Shown: positions 1-9,674 of the stretch, in pieces
Layout of the letters: each line of letters starts with the position of its first letter
How positions within the stretch are numbered: position 1 is the first letter of the stretch
Source: Anaerolineales bacterium
Lineage (GTDB): Bacteria > Chloroflexota > Anaerolineae > Anaerolineales > UBA4823
Length of the DNA stretch: 64,000 nt
Direction of reading: 5' to 3'
NCBI GenBank assembly: GCA_016929095.1
Contig: JAFGJM010000002.1
Location: 62,001-126,000, forward strand
Made by a program: the position numbers and the translations under genes
Notes under the pieces: generated by a model
Seen by the model: the letters and a program-made list of their open reading frames with translations, nothing else
The model's database searches: none
Told to the model about the DNA's origin: nothing

Positions 1-186
1 TTCACGGGTCAGGGCGAATTTATTCAATATTGGGGAGATTACGGCACAGGCGATGATAGTTTTGGACTGCCCGCGTCGATTGTCATTGACGAGAATGGAG
101 ACGCATGGGTAACCGATGCCGGGAACAGCCGTATTATGCATTTCGACCTTTCATTACCGTCTCAAGTTGATGAGATTTCTCCATAA
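1..186 (+). CDS. NHL/beta-propeller repeat protein, 3' end only
   Basis: An open frame runs from the first base to a TAA at 184-186 and is cut by the left edge of the window, so only the last 61 residues are visible. It contains a segment ...SIVIDENGDAWVTDAGNSRI followed by MHFDL, which is the usual blade sequence of NHL or SMP-30-like beta-propellers (hydrophobic, D-x-x-G, V-x-D-x-x-N-x-R-I). Such proteins are commonly secreted or membrane anchored in Anaerolineae, but the N-terminus that would show this lies outside the window. The function cannot be given from this fragment. Confidence 0.7.
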   Translation, partial: FTGQGEFIQYWGDYGTGDDSFGLPASIVIDENGDAWVTDAGNSRIMHFDLSLPSQVDEISP

Positions 187-248
187 CGAACCGCATCCAT
201 ATTCACCATTATTCAACAGGTTTTCACCTAAAGAAAGAGGCAATTTGA

Positions 249-1394
249 ATGAAACTGCATGAATATCAATCAAAACAAATTTTTGCCAAACATGGAATAC
301 CCATTCCAAAAGGGAGAATCGCATCCACCGCGGAGGAAGCCAAACACATTGCCGAAGAATTGGGAAAACGTGTGGTCATCAAATCTCAAGTTCTGGTTGG
401 CGGCCGGGGCAAAGCGGGTGGAATCCGTTTGGCAAAAAGCCCTGATGAAAGCGAAGACATCGCCGCCGAAATTCTTTCTATGGAGATCAAAGGATTGCCT
501 GTCAGGAAAGTGTTAGTAGATGAAGCCGCCAGTATCGATAAAGAAATTTACCTGGGTATCACCAATGATCGGGCGGCGCGTAAACCGGTCATGATGGCTT
601 CCGCAGCTGGAGGCGTAGAGATCGAAGAAGTGGCTCGACAAACTCCCGAAAAAATCATTAAAGTGCATATCGACCCTCTGTTAGGACTGCGCGATTATCA
701 GGCGAGAGATATTGCCGGATGCATCGATCTGCCTCGCGAATTATGGCGCCATTTTGGTCAAATTGCCAATGGCTTATGGCTGGCTTATACAGGTTGCGAT
801 GCAACCCTGGCTGAAATCAACCCGTTGGTCATCACCTCGGAAAATAAATTACTGGCGCTGGATGGGAAAATGGTTCTGGACGATAACGCCTTGTTCCGCC
901 ATTCTGATTTAGCGGATATGCGCGACTTGGATATTGAAGCTCAATCGGAGATTGAGGCACGCAAATATGGCTTATCTTTCATTAAACTAGATGGGAATAT
1001 CGGATGCATGGTCAATGGCGCCGGATTAGCCATGACCACTATGGATATCATCAAATTGTATGGCGGTGAACCGGCAAATTTCCTGGATATCGGCGGGGGA
1101 GCCAGCGCCGAAAAGGTGGCCGCGGCATTCCGCATCATCCTCTCCGATCCAAACGTAAAAGCGATTTTACTCAATGTGTTCGGTGGCATCACTCGCGGCG
1201 ATGAAGTCGCTCGTGGAATTCTATCCGCTATGAACGATGTTAAAACCCAAATTCCCATGGTTGTCCGTTTGGTCGGGACGAATGCCGAAGAAGGGCGTCA
1301 AATCCTGGCTGGCGCAAGCATGATTACTGCCGAGACTTTGGTGGAGGCTGCCAAAAAATCGGTCGCTTTAGCAAAAGGAGAGGCTGTTCAATGA
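249..1394 (+). CDS. sucC: Succinate-CoA ligase (ADP/GDP-forming), beta subunit
   Basis: This is the nucleotide-binding and CoA-ligase subunit of succinyl-CoA synthetase, which interconverts succinyl-CoA and succinate with substrate-level phosphorylation in the TCA cycle. The 381-residue length is normal for the family. An N-terminal ATP-grasp region is visible with the glycine-rich [12 protein letters not shown] near residue 50, the metal-binding segment EINPLVIT near residue 189, and the C-terminal flavodoxin-like part with [16 protein letters not shown] near residue 310. The ATG at 249 follows a GAGGC sequence and is the natural start. The stop overlaps the sucD start by four bases, so the two subunits are translationally coupled. 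Confidence 0.96.
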   Translation: MKLHEYQSKQIFAKHGIPIPKGRIASTAEEAKHIAEELGKRVVIKSQVLVGGRGKAGGIRLAKSPDESEDIAAEILSMEIKGLPVRKVLVDEAASIDKEIYLGITNDRAARKPVMMASAAGGVEIEEVARQTPEKIIKVHIDPLLGLRDYQARDIAGCIDLPRELWRHFGQIANGLWLAYTGCDATLAEINPLVITSENKLLALDGKMVLDDNALFRHSDLADMRDLDIEAQSEIEARKYGLSFIKLDGNIGCMVNGAGLAMTTMDIIKLYGGEPANFLDIGGGASAEKVAAAFRIILSDPNVKAILLNVFGGITRGDEVARGILSAMNDVKTQIPMVVRLVGTNAEEGRQILAGASMITAETLVEAAKKSVALAKGEAVQ

Positions 1395-2257
1395 GCATCC
1401 TGGTCAATAAAAACACCCGATTACTTGTTCAAAATATCACCGGCAAAGAGGGCATCTTCCATACCAAACAAATGGTCGATTACGGAACAAATGTCGTTTC
1501 AGGCGTAACACCGGGAAAAGGCGGTGAATGGGTCTTGGACGGGAAGATACCTGTTTTTGATTCGGTCAAAGTCGCCGTAGAAGCAACCGGCGCCAATACC
1601 AGCGTGGTTTTTGTACCGGCACGGTTTGCCGCGGATGCATTATTCGAAGCAGCAGATGCCGGAATTCCCCTCATAATCTGCATCACCGAAGGCATTCCGG
1701 TTCAAGATATGATGCGCGTACGAAATTACCTGGACCAAAAAGGTGTCCGTTTGGTTGGTCCCAATTGCCCGGGTATTCTCACTCCTGGGGAAGCTAAAGT
1801 CGGCATCATCCCCGGCGACATTTCAATACCCGGCAACGTGGGAATTGTCTCCCGCTCCGGCACTCTCACCTACGAAGTACTATATGCATTAATGATGGCA
1901 AATATGGGCGTTAGCACTTGCCTGGGAATCGGCGGCGACCCCATAAACGGCACCAATTTTCTTGATGCCCTAGAGATGTTCGAAGCCGACCCACACACAG
2001 ACATGGTGGTGTTAATCGGTGAAATTGGCGGGACCGACGAAGAAAAAGCAGCCGAATTTATTGCCGACCGCATGACCAAATCCGTTGTCGGCTTCATTGC
2101 CGGTCGAACCGCGCCTCCGGGCAAACGTATGGGGCACGCCGGCGCCATCGTCGAGGGAGGCTCGGGGTTGGCCGTCGACAAGATTAAAGCCTTGCAAACT
2201 GCGGGGGTTAAAGTTGCCAATCACCCTGAAGAAATTCCTTTATTATTTAAAAGTTAA
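1391..2257 (+). CDS. sucD: Succinate-CoA ligase, alpha subunit
   Basis: This is the CoA-binding and phosphohistidine subunit of succinyl-CoA synthetase, partner of the gene just upstream. The Rossmann-type CoA-binding half is at the N-terminus ([17 protein letters not shown]) and the ligase half carries the conserved [13 protein letters not shown], in which His249 is the residue phosphorylated in the family. The length of 288 residues is standard. It starts within the sucC stop codon (ATGA overlap) and is followed by a strong terminator at 2290-2322, so sucCD forms a two-gene unit, possibly with the upstream propeller gene. Confidence 0.97.
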   Translation: MSILVNKNTRLLVQNITGKEGIFHTKQMVDYGTNVVSGVTPGKGGEWVLDGKIPVFDSVKVAVEATGANTSVVFVPARFAADALFEAADAGIPLIICITEGIPVQDMMRVRNYLDQKGVRLVGPNCPGILTPGEAKVGIIPGDISIPGNVGIVSRSGTLTYEVLYALMMANMGVSTCLGIGGDPINGTNFLDALEMFEADPHTDMVVLIGEIGGTDEEKAAEFIADRMTKSVVGFIAGRTAPPGKRMGHAGAIVEGGSGLAVDKIKALQTAGVKVANHPEEIPLLFKS

Positions 2258-2289
2258 TATTAGGCAAATCGCCGTAAAATAAAAACAAA

Positions 2290-2322
2290 GTCCACTCGAT
2301 GGTAAGAGTGGACTGTTTTTTT
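2290..2322 (+). terminator. Rho-independent terminator after sucD
   Basis: An 8-bp perfect stem GTCCACTC/GAGTGGAC with an 8-base loop is followed at once by TGTTTTTTT. It sits 32 bases after the sucD stop and between convergent sucD and acpP, so it ends the sucCD transcript. Confidence 0.85.
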
Positions 2323-2346
2323 ACTAAACCAAAAAATGATTAATGA

Positions 2347-2580
2347 CTACATATGGGTTTCCACGTACTTAACCGCTTCACCCACCGTGGTGATTTTTTG
2401 GGCATCTTCATCAGAAATTTCACCACCGTATCGATCTTCAATCGCCATAATTAATTCCACCAAATCCAGTGAATCAGCTTCCAAATCTTCTCTGACGCGT
2501 GCTTCAGGGGTCACTTTTTCAGGGGGGACACCAAGTATATCCACAATAATCGTTTTTATTTGTTCAAAAGTGTTTTCCAT
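2347..2580 (-). CDS. acpP: Acyl carrier protein
   Basis: A 77-residue acidic protein with the 4'-phosphopantetheine attachment motif [15 protein letters not shown]; Ser37 is the modified serine. It carries growing acyl chains in type II fatty acid synthesis in the cytoplasm. An AGGAGG ribosome site lies 7 bases before the ATG. It stands alone, away from other fatty-acid genes, convergent with sucCD and divergent from fni, and has its own sigma70-like promoter at 2611-2638. Confidence 0.96.
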   Translation of the reverse strand: MENTFEQIKTIIVDILGVPPEKVTPEARVREDLEADSLDLVELIMAIEDRYGGEISDEDAQKITTVGEAVKYVETHM

Positions 2581-2610
2581 AAAACGTCCTCCTCGAACAA
2601 TATTTTGACA

Positions 2611-2638
2611 ATTGTAATCGTCATGGGCTATCTGTCAA
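2611..2638 (-). promoter_or_regulatory. Sigma70-type promoter for acpP
   Basis: Read on the minus strand, TTGACA (2638-2633) and TACAAT (2616-2611) are separated by 16 bases. The -10 box lies about 30 bases upstream of the acpP start, giving a short leader with the AGGAGG site. Confidence 0.65.
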
Positions 2639-2667
2639 GGATTACCGAGCATTCTCCAAGTAAAGTG

Positions 2668-2696
2668 TTGACAGTCAAGAATCAGGCTGGTAAGAT
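2668..2696 (+). promoter_or_regulatory. Sigma70-type promoter for fni
   Basis: A perfect TTGACA at 2668-2673 and TAAGAT at 2691-2696 are spaced by 17 bases, 27 bases before the fni ATG. It stands back to back with the acpP promoter. Confidence 0.7.
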
Positions 2697-2723
2697 AACC
2701 TCAAAGGACAAAAACACCCAGAT

Positions 2724-3755
2724 ATGGAAAAAGTTACGCCAATCAGCGCAAGAAAATCCGACCATATCCGTATTAACTTACAAGAGGATGTCCGATCCGA
2801 TTTAACGACCGGATTAGAGAATTATCATTTCATCCATCAAGCATTACCCGAATTGAATTTGGAAGAGGTGGATTTGCATGTCGAGTTTTTCAATCATCGA
2901 TTGAACGCGCCCATTCTCATCTCTCCAATGACTGGGGGGACTTCTCAAGCTCAATCTATCAATAAAACACTGGCTGAAGCTGCCCAAACCCTGAACATCG
3001 CCATGGGCTTAGGTTCGCAAAGAGCGGCTATTGACAATCCGGACCTGATATCGACATTTCAAATCCGTAAATATGCCCCCGATATATTATTGTTCGCCAA
3101 CCTGGGCGCCGTCCAATTGAACTGCGGGTATGGCATCGAGCAATGTCAGCGGGCAGTGGATATGGCAGAAGCAGACGCGCTTTGTTTACACTTAAATCCT
3201 TTGCAAGAAGCCGTACAACCAGATGGTGAAACCCATTTCAAAGGGTTATTAAAAAACATCGAAATCATCTGTCAAAAATTACCTGTACCGGTCATCGTGA
3301 AAGAAGTTGGATGGGGAATATCAGAGCAAGTCGCAAAATACCTGGCAGAAGCGGGTGTTTCGGCGATTGATATCGCCGGAGCTGGAGGCACATCCTGGTC
3401 ACAGGTGGAGATGTATCGGGCAAACAATGAAAGCCAACACCGTCTTGCGGCTGCCTTTTATAGATGGGGCATACCCACCAGCGATTCGATCATATATGTG
3501 CGCCGCTCCACGCCGCAAATGAAAATCATCGCTTCTGGGGGGTTGCGTACAGGAATCGATATTGCCAAATGTATCGCTCTCGGCGCCACATTAGGCGGCA
3601 TGGCAAATCCATTTCTAAAATCAGCAACCATATCTGTTGAATCTACCCTCCAGGTCATCCAGGAAATCACACGCGAAATTCAGGTGTGCATGTTTGCCAG
3701 CGGGGTAGCGTCCATCTCACAATTACAAAACACACCTTTAGTTCATTCCAAATGA
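2724..3755 (+). CDS. fni: Type 2 isopentenyl-diphosphate delta-isomerase (FMN-dependent)
   Basis: It interconverts isopentenyl and dimethylallyl diphosphate using FMN and Mg2+, supplying the starter unit for the prenyl synthase encoded next. Family hallmarks are visible: the phosphate/FMN segment PMTGGTSQAQSINKTLAEAA, GLGSQRAA, HLNPLQEAVQPDG and the FMN loop GAGGTSWSQVE, then a C-terminal ASGGLRTGIDIAKCIALGA. The 343-residue length is typical. The start at 2724 follows a clear promoter. Only 31 bases separate it from the polyprenyl synthase gene, so both are likely one operon for isoprenoid synthesis. Confidence 0.95.
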   Translation: MEKVTPISARKSDHIRINLQEDVRSDLTTGLENYHFIHQALPELNLEEVDLHVEFFNHRLNAPILISPMTGGTSQAQSINKTLAEAAQTLNIAMGLGSQRAAIDNPDLISTFQIRKYAPDILLFANLGAVQLNCGYGIEQCQRAVDMAEADALCLHLNPLQEAVQPDGETHFKGLLKNIEIICQKLPVPVIVKEVGWGISEQVAKYLAEAGVSAIDIAGAGGTSWSQVEMYRANNESQHRLAAAFYRWGIPTSDSIIYVRRSTPQMKIIASGGLRTGIDIAKCIALGATLGGMANPFLKSATISVESTLQVIQEITREIQVCMFASGVASISQLQNTPLVHSK

Positions 3756-3786
3756 TTTTTTCTTTTCCCGATAGAAAGGGAATATT

Positions 3787-4809
3787 ATGCTGCATATAAC
3801 ACCGCAAGACTTAAGAGAATCCATGATACCTGCCATCGAAAACCAGATGCATCAAATAATGACGATGGCTAACGAGCCAGAGCTGGAGCCTTTTTATTCG
3901 ATGATGGCATACCATTTGGGATGGGAAGGTAAAGGCGCCGGTCCTGAAGCTCGCGGCAAGCGTTTCCGACCTTTATTATTGTTATTGACTTGTGTTTCGG
4001 CTGGAGGAGGTTGGGAAAAAGCCCTGCCGGCAGCCGCGGCAGTGGAACTATTGCATAATTTTTCATTGATACATGATGACATTCAGGATAACAGCCCGCT
4101 GCGTCGCGGTCGAGAGACGGTTTGGAAAATTTGGGGAATCCCGCAAGCCATCAACGCCGGAGATGCCATGCTGACCCTGGCACACCTGGCAATGCTGAAT
4201 TTAGAAAATACGGTGACATCAGATATACTCACCACTGCTGTGCGATTACTGCAACAAACTTGTTTAAAACTCACCAAGGGACAATACCTGGATATGACAT
4301 TTGAGAAATGTGCTCAAGTAACTCTTGAGGAATACTGGCAGATGGTGGAAGGAAAAACCGCAGCTTTGATCTCAGTCTGCGCTGAATTGGGTGCGCTTAT
4401 TGCCGGGGCAAGCGAATCAGTATGTCAATATTACAAAGACTTTGGTCATTTCCTGGGGTTAGCATTCCAGGCGCAGGATGACTTATTGGGCATTTGGGGA
4501 GATGCTGCCATCACCGGGAAATCAAATGAGAGTGATCTTGTCAGCGGGAAAAAGACATTGCCTGTATTGTATGGTGTATCCCAAGAAGGGGAATTCTCAA
4601 AACGTTGGTTGTTGGGAAATATCCGCCCGGCTGAAGTTCATCAAATAGCTGCTCAATTAGAAAACGAAGGCGGATTAGCTTTTACACGGCAAGAAACAGA
4701 ACGACTGACAAAACTCGCCTTGGATAGCTTTTATCAGGCTGAACCACAGGAACCGGCGAAAGGATTATTGATCGATATCGCTGAGAAGTTGTTGCATAGA
4801 AATGGATAA
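3787..4809 (+). CDS. Short-chain trans-polyprenyl diphosphate synthase
   Basis: A class I trans-prenyltransferase that condenses isopentenyl diphosphate with allylic diphosphates, giving farnesyl, geranylgeranyl or longer chains. The first Asp-rich motif is HDDIQDNSPLRRG (about residues 96-108) and the second is QDDLLGIWGD from residue 230, with Gly in place of the last Asp, a variant common in actinobacterial and Chloroflexota enzymes. The GKRFRP substrate motif is near residue 58. The 340-residue length fits. It follows fni closely with a GAAAGGGA ribosome site. Chain length cannot be decided reliably from the sequence. Confidence 0.9.
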   Translation: MLHITPQDLRESMIPAIENQMHQIMTMANEPELEPFYSMMAYHLGWEGKGAGPEARGKRFRPLLLLLTCVSAGGGWEKALPAAAAVELLHNFSLIHDDIQDNSPLRRGRETVWKIWGIPQAINAGDAMLTLAHLAMLNLENTVTSDILTTAVRLLQQTCLKLTKGQYLDMTFEKCAQVTLEEYWQMVEGKTAALISVCAELGALIAGASESVCQYYKDFGHFLGLAFQAQDDLLGIWGDAAITGKSNESDLVSGKKTLPVLYGVSQEGEFSKRWLLGNIRPAEVHQIAAQLENEGGLAFTRQETERLTKLALDSFYQAEPQEPAKGLLIDIAEKLLHRNG

Positions 4810-4814
4810 TTTTC

Positions 4815-5025
4815 AGTTGTTAGTTATTAGTTTTCGGTTTTCAGTTAATTATGAATAAATATAGACTCCCTGGTTTCCTGATCGACTGATCCTGGTATCC
4901 CTCTTTATTCGATACAACATAACTTATTTCTTCGATCAATTCCTGGATTTTCAACTTCCTGGTTTCCTCATAAATCTTTTTTTTCCTGATTACCTTATCC
5001 CCTGATTACCTGATACCACATCCCG
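4815..5025. repeat. Intergenic low-complexity repeat block
   Basis: The space between the convergent polyprenyl synthase and hemW genes holds no gene. It is made of short degenerate phrases such as TTAGTTATTAG, CCTGGTTTCCT and CCTGATTACCT. One 33-base stretch (4940-4972, ending CCTGGTTTCCTCAT) recurs with few changes at 12,496-12,528, so it belongs to a dispersed intergenic repeat family of this genome. Confidence 0.55.
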
Positions 5026-5028
5026 TTT

Positions 5029-6201
5029 CTATACAAAACGCATAAACACCTGATTCCCCAAAATCCTCCCATTTTTTGTGATCCTCAAATTATTTCCGTC
5101 CCATTCCAATAACCCCCATTGAATTAGTTCATTGATTTCGTCCGGATAAATATCGGTTAACGCCTTCCCAAACCGTTTATGGAACCGGTCAGCAGAAACA
5201 CCTTCGGAGGTTAATCGCAATCCCATCATCATGGTTTCGGCGATTTCATTTTTTTGATCGATAAATTCTTCTGATATGGTGGCAGGCGACCTGGGAAATT
5301 CTCCCGTTTCTCCCTTAGCACATTTATCAATATATTCAGGAATGGACAAAACATTGGCTATGCGCAGCCCGCCTGCATAACCATGTGCGCCTGCCCCAAA
5401 TCCCAAATATGGCTGGTTGCGCCAATATTGCATGTTGTGACGGCAAACCAAATATTCATTATTCACCTGCTTTGCCCAATTTGAAATCTCGTACTGCTTA
5501 TATCCTGCTGCCTCTAACCGATCGCCAGCCCATTCATACATCTCAGCTACCAGATCGGGGTCTATGCCATCTATCAATCCACGATTGACCCAGCCCTGTA
5601 AGGGTGTACCCGCTTCAACAGATAATGCATACAGCGAGAAATGCTCAGGATTCATTCTCAAGGCAAATTCCAACGAGGCTTGCCATGTTTGCATTGCCTG
5701 TCCGGGTAAACCAAAAATCAAATCCAAGTTTAGATTCTCGAACCCCGCCTGGCGAGCCCATTTTATTGCCCGAATAACATCGATGGTATTATGCTGCCTT
5801 CCCAAAAGCATTAACTCCTCAGAAATCGCAGATTGCATTCCCAGGCTTATCCGGTTTATATTCAATCGACGAAGCTCTTTAAGATAAGATAAATTCACTG
5901 TCCCCGGATTGGCTTCCAAATTAATTTCGACATGATCCACAATGACGAAATTCTTGTGGATCATTCCAAGGATTTTTTTTAGATGAGAAATCGAAAGTAA
6001 AGACGGCGTCCCCCCTCCGAAATAAATCGTAGAAATATAAAGATTTTGGGGTGCAGACTGTGATACACTCCCAATTTCTTTACATACCGAGTTAACGTAT
6101 GCGTCGAGATAGTGCGTCATTCCTGCATATGTATTAAAATCACAATATGCGCATCGGCTAGTACAGAAGGGAATATGAATGTATAAACCGATTTGTTCCA
6201 T
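5029..6201 (-). CDS. hemW: Radical SAM heme chaperone HemW-like protein
   Basis: A 390-residue radical SAM protein of the HemN/HemW group. The cluster motif CTSRCAYCDF (CX3CX2C) lies near the N-terminus after the GLYIHIPFC signature, followed by FGGGTPSLL. The length and lack of the HemN N-terminal extension point to HemW, a heme chaperone that is often mislabelled oxygen-independent coproporphyrinogen oxidase. A longer frame starts nine codons upstream, but the ATG at 6201 directly precedes the conserved MEQIGLYIHIP and is preferred. No Shine-Dalgarno is present; a TATACT lies 7 bases before this ATG, which suggests a leaderless mRNA. Confidence 0.88.
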   Translation of the reverse strand: MEQIGLYIHIPFCTSRCAYCDFNTYAGMTHYLDAYVNSVCKEIGSVSQSAPQNLYISTIYFGGGTPSLLSISHLKKILGMIHKNFVIVDHVEINLEANPGTVNLSYLKELRRLNINRISLGMQSAISEELMLLGRQHNTIDVIRAIKWARQAGFENLNLDLIFGLPGQAMQTWQASLEFALRMNPEHFSLYALSVEAGTPLQGWVNRGLIDGIDPDLVAEMYEWAGDRLEAAGYKQYEISNWAKQVNNEYLVCRHNMQYWRNQPYLGFGAGAHGYAGGLRIANVLSIPEYIDKCAKGETGEFPRSPATISEEFIDQKNEIAETMMMGLRLTSEGVSADRFHKRFGKALTDIYPDEINELIQWGLLEWDGNNLRITKNGRILGNQVFMRFV

Positions 6202-6300
6202 TGTGTTGAGTATACCAAACACATCCATTTTTTCCCTTTACCTTTCGAAGAAGGCTGGTATAATCGCTCAGTCGGGGTAAAAAGCCCCCTTAAAAACATT

Positions 6301-7458
6301 ATGAGCCCAGAGATTCCCTCTAAACCTACAAAATTATGTCCTACATGCGGCACTCGTGTAAGCGCAGACGCAACCCATTGCCTGGTCTGCGGCGCCAATC
6401 TAGCAGTTGCCGAGAAAAAACAATCTGGTTCAAAACCTGTTCAAGGCAGCCGTATGCCGGAAATCACCCTGAGCCTGCCTGCTATCCTAGGGTTTTTCAC
6501 CCTTTTTCTGGCAATCGGGGCCGGTATGGTGTATTTTGCGATGATACGCTCCAATCCTACAGGTATCGAACCAACCCTAACCCCCACTGTTACTTCCACA
6601 ATCACACCCTCGATTACACCGACTGAGGTTACTCCCACGATTACCAATACGCCGGAACCGAGTCCTACTCCTTTCACGTATAAAGTAGCTACGGGTGATA
6701 CCTGTTCATCCATCGCGTATGCTTTCGGCATCTCGATCAATGCTGTGGTGTTGCAAAACGATCTTCCCGCAGCCTGTGATACCCTTTATGTTGGACAATC
6801 ATTATTGATCCCGCAACCCACACCAACCGCATCACCCATGCCCACCGCGACATTGAGTGCATTGGAAGCCACTGAAGCAGCTTGCACGAAAATCGATTAT
6901 CAAGTTCAAGATAACGATACGTTGAGCAGCATTTCTGCGAATTATAATGTTCCCATTACTGTTTTAAAAACATATAATGGGCTGGTCAACGACACAGTAC
7001 GCTCAGGTCAAACCATCGTCATACCCTTATGCGAGCGCTTTGCCACACCCGGGCCATCTCCAACACCTACCATTCCTCCACCTTATCCGGCGCCAGTGTT
7101 ATTGCTGCCTCCCGATGGTGAGCCATATTTAACTTCAGATCAAGTCATATCATTACAATGGGCTGCGATTGGTACACTGCGAGATAATGAAGCGTACCAG
7201 ATCACCATCATGGATATTACGGATGGCTCTGGTCGTAAATTGGTTGATTATGTCCTGGATACTAAATATGTCGTCCCGACTTCGTTCCGCCCCGGAGATA
7301 GTCGTCCACACGTAATCCGCTGGTGGGTAAACGCCGCTCGGCAAACAGGCACCGACGATAACGGCAACCCCATCTGGGATACTGCCGGGGTATCGAGCGA
7401 TTATCGAGATTTCATTTGGATTGGCTCTACTCAACCTGGCGTAACGCCAACCCCGTAA
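6301..7458 (+). CDS. Membrane-anchored zinc-ribbon protein with two LysM domains
   Basis: A 385-residue protein with ordered parts: an N-terminal zinc ribbon (CPTCGTRVSADATHCLVCG), a single membrane helix (LPAILGFFTLFLAIGAGMVYF), a Thr/Pro-rich linker, LysM 1 (YKVATGDTCSSIAYAFGI), another linker, LysM 2 (YQVQDNDTLSSISANYNV), and a C-terminal beta-rich extracellular domain. LysM modules bind peptidoglycan-like glycans, so the C-terminal part probably acts at the cell envelope with the zinc ribbon in the cytoplasm. The in-frame region upstream of 6301 looks non-coding; ATG 6301 precedes the zinc ribbon and a TATAAT stands at about 6258. This architecture is frequent in Anaerolineae; its exact role is unknown. 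Confidence 0.85.
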   Translation: MSPEIPSKPTKLCPTCGTRVSADATHCLVCGANLAVAEKKQSGSKPVQGSRMPEITLSLPAILGFFTLFLAIGAGMVYFAMIRSNPTGIEPTLTPTVTSTITPSITPTEVTPTITNTPEPSPTPFTYKVATGDTCSSIAYAFGISINAVVLQNDLPAACDTLYVGQSLLIPQPTPTASPMPTATLSALEATEAACTKIDYQVQDNDTLSSISANYNVPITVLKTYNGLVNDTVRSGQTIVIPLCERFATPGPSPTPTIPPPYPAPVLLLPPDGEPYLTSDQVISLQWAAIGTLRDNEAYQITIMDITDGSGRKLVDYVLDTKYVVPTSFRPGDSRPHVIRWWVNAARQTGTDDNGNPIWDTAGVSSDYRDFIWIGSTQPGVTPTP

Positions 7459-7490
7459 GCATTCCTTCTACTATATATCAATTAAACGCA

Positions 7491-7525
7491 AAAAACCGGA
7501 TTTCTATTGATATCCGGTTTTTTTT
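7491..7525. terminator. Bidirectional terminator between the LysM gene and mdh
   Basis: A 10-bp stem AAAACCGGAT/ATCCGGTTTT with a 10-base loop is flanked by an A-run on the left and a T-run on the right. It serves the two convergent genes on either side. Confidence 0.85.
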
Positions 7526-7541
7526 ATTCAAATTATGGGGT

Positions 7542-8468
7542 CTATTTCTTGAGCAATGCGATGTTTTCGGTTACGCCCGCTGCAGATTTTTTAAGCGCTT
7601 CTTTTTCTTCATCAGAAAGGCTGTATTCGATGATTTTTTCTACGCCTTTCATTCCAATCTGCACCGGGACACCAAAAAAGATATTATTTAAACCATATTC
7701 TCCAGATAAATAGGCAGAAGCAGGCACAATCAAATGTTTATCTTTGAGTATCGCTTCCACCATCTGTGTCACCGCGATGGCTGGCGCATAGTAAGCACTT
7801 CCGGTTTTCAACAAACTTACAATTTCACCGCCTCCCTTCCGAGTACGGGTGACAATAGCATCCAGCCGTTCTTTTGGCAAAATTTCATCCAGAGGAATTC
7901 CTGCAACATTTGAGTAATGAGTTAACGGCACCATCTCATCACCATGACCGCCCAGAACATAACAATGGATATTCTCTATGCTTATGCCCAATTCCATGCC
8001 AACAAAAGCCCGCATACGAGCCGAATCCAGTATTCCGGCTTGCCCAATTACGCGACGAGAGGGTATGCCACCAACTTTCATGACCAAATAGGACATTACA
8101 TCCAGGGGATTTGAAAGCACGACAAAAATTGCATCGGGCGACTCACGGATAGCAGCCTGAGTTGCAGTTGAAACAATTTCAACATTCGCTGCCAGCAGAT
8201 CATCCCGACTCATCCCTGGTTTGCGAGGTAGTCCAGCTGTAATGACCACGATATCAGAATTGGTTGTTGCAGAATATTCGTTGCTTCCGGTAATCGTGAC
8301 ATCTTTTCCAATTACTGGCATCGCTTCTTGCAAATCTAAAGCCTTGCCTTGCGGCATGCCTTCGATGATATCGACGAGTACAATATCAGCGATTTCTATT
8401 TCGGCAAGCCAGTGAGCTGTGGTTGCCCCTGTCATGCCTGCTCCGATGATAGAAACTTTTTTTCTCAT
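7542..8468 (-). CDS. mdh: NAD-dependent malate dehydrogenase (LDH-like type)
   Basis: It interconverts malate and oxaloacetate with NAD in the TCA cycle. The Rossmann motif IGAGMTGA is at residues 8-15, the substrate loop AGLPRKPGMSR at 78-88 (Arg82 and Arg88, the malate-type signature), NPLD at 120-123, and the catalytic His175 in GGHGDEMV with Asp148 in LDSAR. At 308 residues it is the short LDH-like type found in Chloroflexota, not the E. coli type. It lies 21 bases downstream of trxB on the same strand and probably shares its transcript. Confidence 0.95.
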   Translation of the reverse strand: MRKKVSIIGAGMTGATTAHWLAEIEIADIVLVDIIEGMPQGKALDLQEAMPVIGKDVTITGSNEYSATTNSDIVVITAGLPRKPGMSRDDLLAANVEIVSTATQAAIRESPDAIFVVLSNPLDVMSYLVMKVGGIPSRRVIGQAGILDSARMRAFVGMELGISIENIHCYVLGGHGDEMVPLTHYSNVAGIPLDEILPKERLDAIVTRTRKGGGEIVSLLKTGSAYYAPAIAVTQMVEAILKDKHLIVPASAYLSGEYGLNNIFFGVPVQIGMKGVEKIIEYSLSDEEKEALKKSAAGVTENIALLKK

Positions 8469-8489
8469 GGCAAATACAATACTCCCTCA

Positions 8490-9467
8490 TTAAGAATTCT
8501 CAACTCGATCCTGCAAAAAATGGATAGCCTGCATGGCAGCTGCCGCGCCCATTCCAGCAGACGTGATGACTTGTCGAAAATGTGGATCAGCAGCTTCCCC
8601 AGCTACAAACACACCCGGTACATTAGTGTGTAATAAAGGATCAACCTTGATGTATTTTCGATCATCCATATCTAACTGCCCTTCGAATAATTGCGTGTTG
8701 GGTGTGTGACCGATAAATACAAAAACACCATCGGTTGGGTGATCACGAATTTCACCGGTTTCCACATTTTTTAATTTCACCGATTTTACCGCATCTTCGC
8801 CTAAAATGTCGGAAACAATTGAATTCATAATAAAATGGATTTTCGGATTGGCGGCTGCTCGATTTCTCAGAAACGTACCTGCCCGTAATTCATCCCGGCG
8901 ATGAATGATAGTCACCGATTTAGCGAATCTCGTGAGGAATAGGCTTTCTTCCAGGGCGCTATCGCCTCCGCCTACCACAACGACATCCTTTTCCTTGAAA
9001 AACCAACCATCACAAGTGGCACAATATGACACACCACGTCCGGTAAATTTTTTTTCACCAGGAATATCTAAATGCCTGGCTGAGGCGCCTGTTGCCACAA
9101 CTATGGCTTGTGCCAGGTATTCTCCCTGATATGTACGAATAAAAAATGGATATTGGGATAAATCTACTTCAACGGCACTATCAAAGTTAACAATTGCACC
9201 GAAATGTTCTGCTTGCTGCTTGAATTTCTCCACTAATTCGGAGCCGCCCACCCCCTCGGGGAAGCCTGGGTAGTTATCTACAGTAAAAGTTAGTGAAACT
9301 TGCCCTCCCAATTCCATTCCGGTTAATACCACCGGTTTTAAATCTGCTCTTGCGGCATATAAAGCTGCCGACAATCCTGCAGGCCCAGATCCAATTATGA
9401 TTAATTTGACATTTTTATCGAATTGTTCTCCATCTCCAGAAATATCGGGGGTATTGTTAATTTCCAT
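8490..9467 (-). CDS. trxB: Thioredoxin reductase
   Basis: A 325-residue FAD/NAD(P)H disulfide reductase. The FAD motif IIIGSGPAGLSAALYAARA is near the N-terminus, the redox-active CATC (Cys149 and Cys152) lies in VSYCATCDGWF, and the NAD(P)H-binding VVVGGGDSALEE follows. The C-terminal FVAGEAADPHFRQVITSAGMG is the family FAD motif. The ATG at 9467 has GAGGC five bases upstream and is preferred over the ATG at 9482. It reduces thioredoxin in the cytoplasm. It precedes mdh by 21 bases, a likely operon. Confidence 0.93.
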   Translation of the reverse strand: MEINNTPDISGDGEQFDKNVKLIIIGSGPAGLSAALYAARADLKPVVLTGMELGGQVSLTFTVDNYPGFPEGVGGSELVEKFKQQAEHFGAIVNFDSAVEVDLSQYPFFIRTYQGEYLAQAIVVATGASARHLDIPGEKKFTGRGVSYCATCDGWFFKEKDVVVVGGGDSALEESLFLTRFAKSVTIIHRRDELRAGTFLRNRAAANPKIHFIMNSIVSDILGEDAVKSVKLKNVETGEIRDHPTDGVFVFIGHTPNTQLFEGQLDMDDRKYIKVDPLLHTNVPGVFVAGEAADPHFRQVITSAGMGAAAAMQAIHFLQDRVENS

Positions 9468-9674
9468 GATTGCCTCTATCATTGTTGATTGACTTCTTTA
9501 TGCCAGATATTTATTTATTATGATGCTCTTATATGATAAAAGTGACATTTTGTTTGATGGATCGCTTTTGTTAAGGATTATAGATTCGAAGGTCTTTTCT
9601 TGCTTTCCATGATTTCCGGCTTCATTATATATTCTTTTTTAATATTCACATCGTTTTTCGCTTTAAACTCATTA

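Noticed and set aside
2336..2608. Plus-strand frame opposite acpP
   Set aside because: Antisense shadow of acpP.
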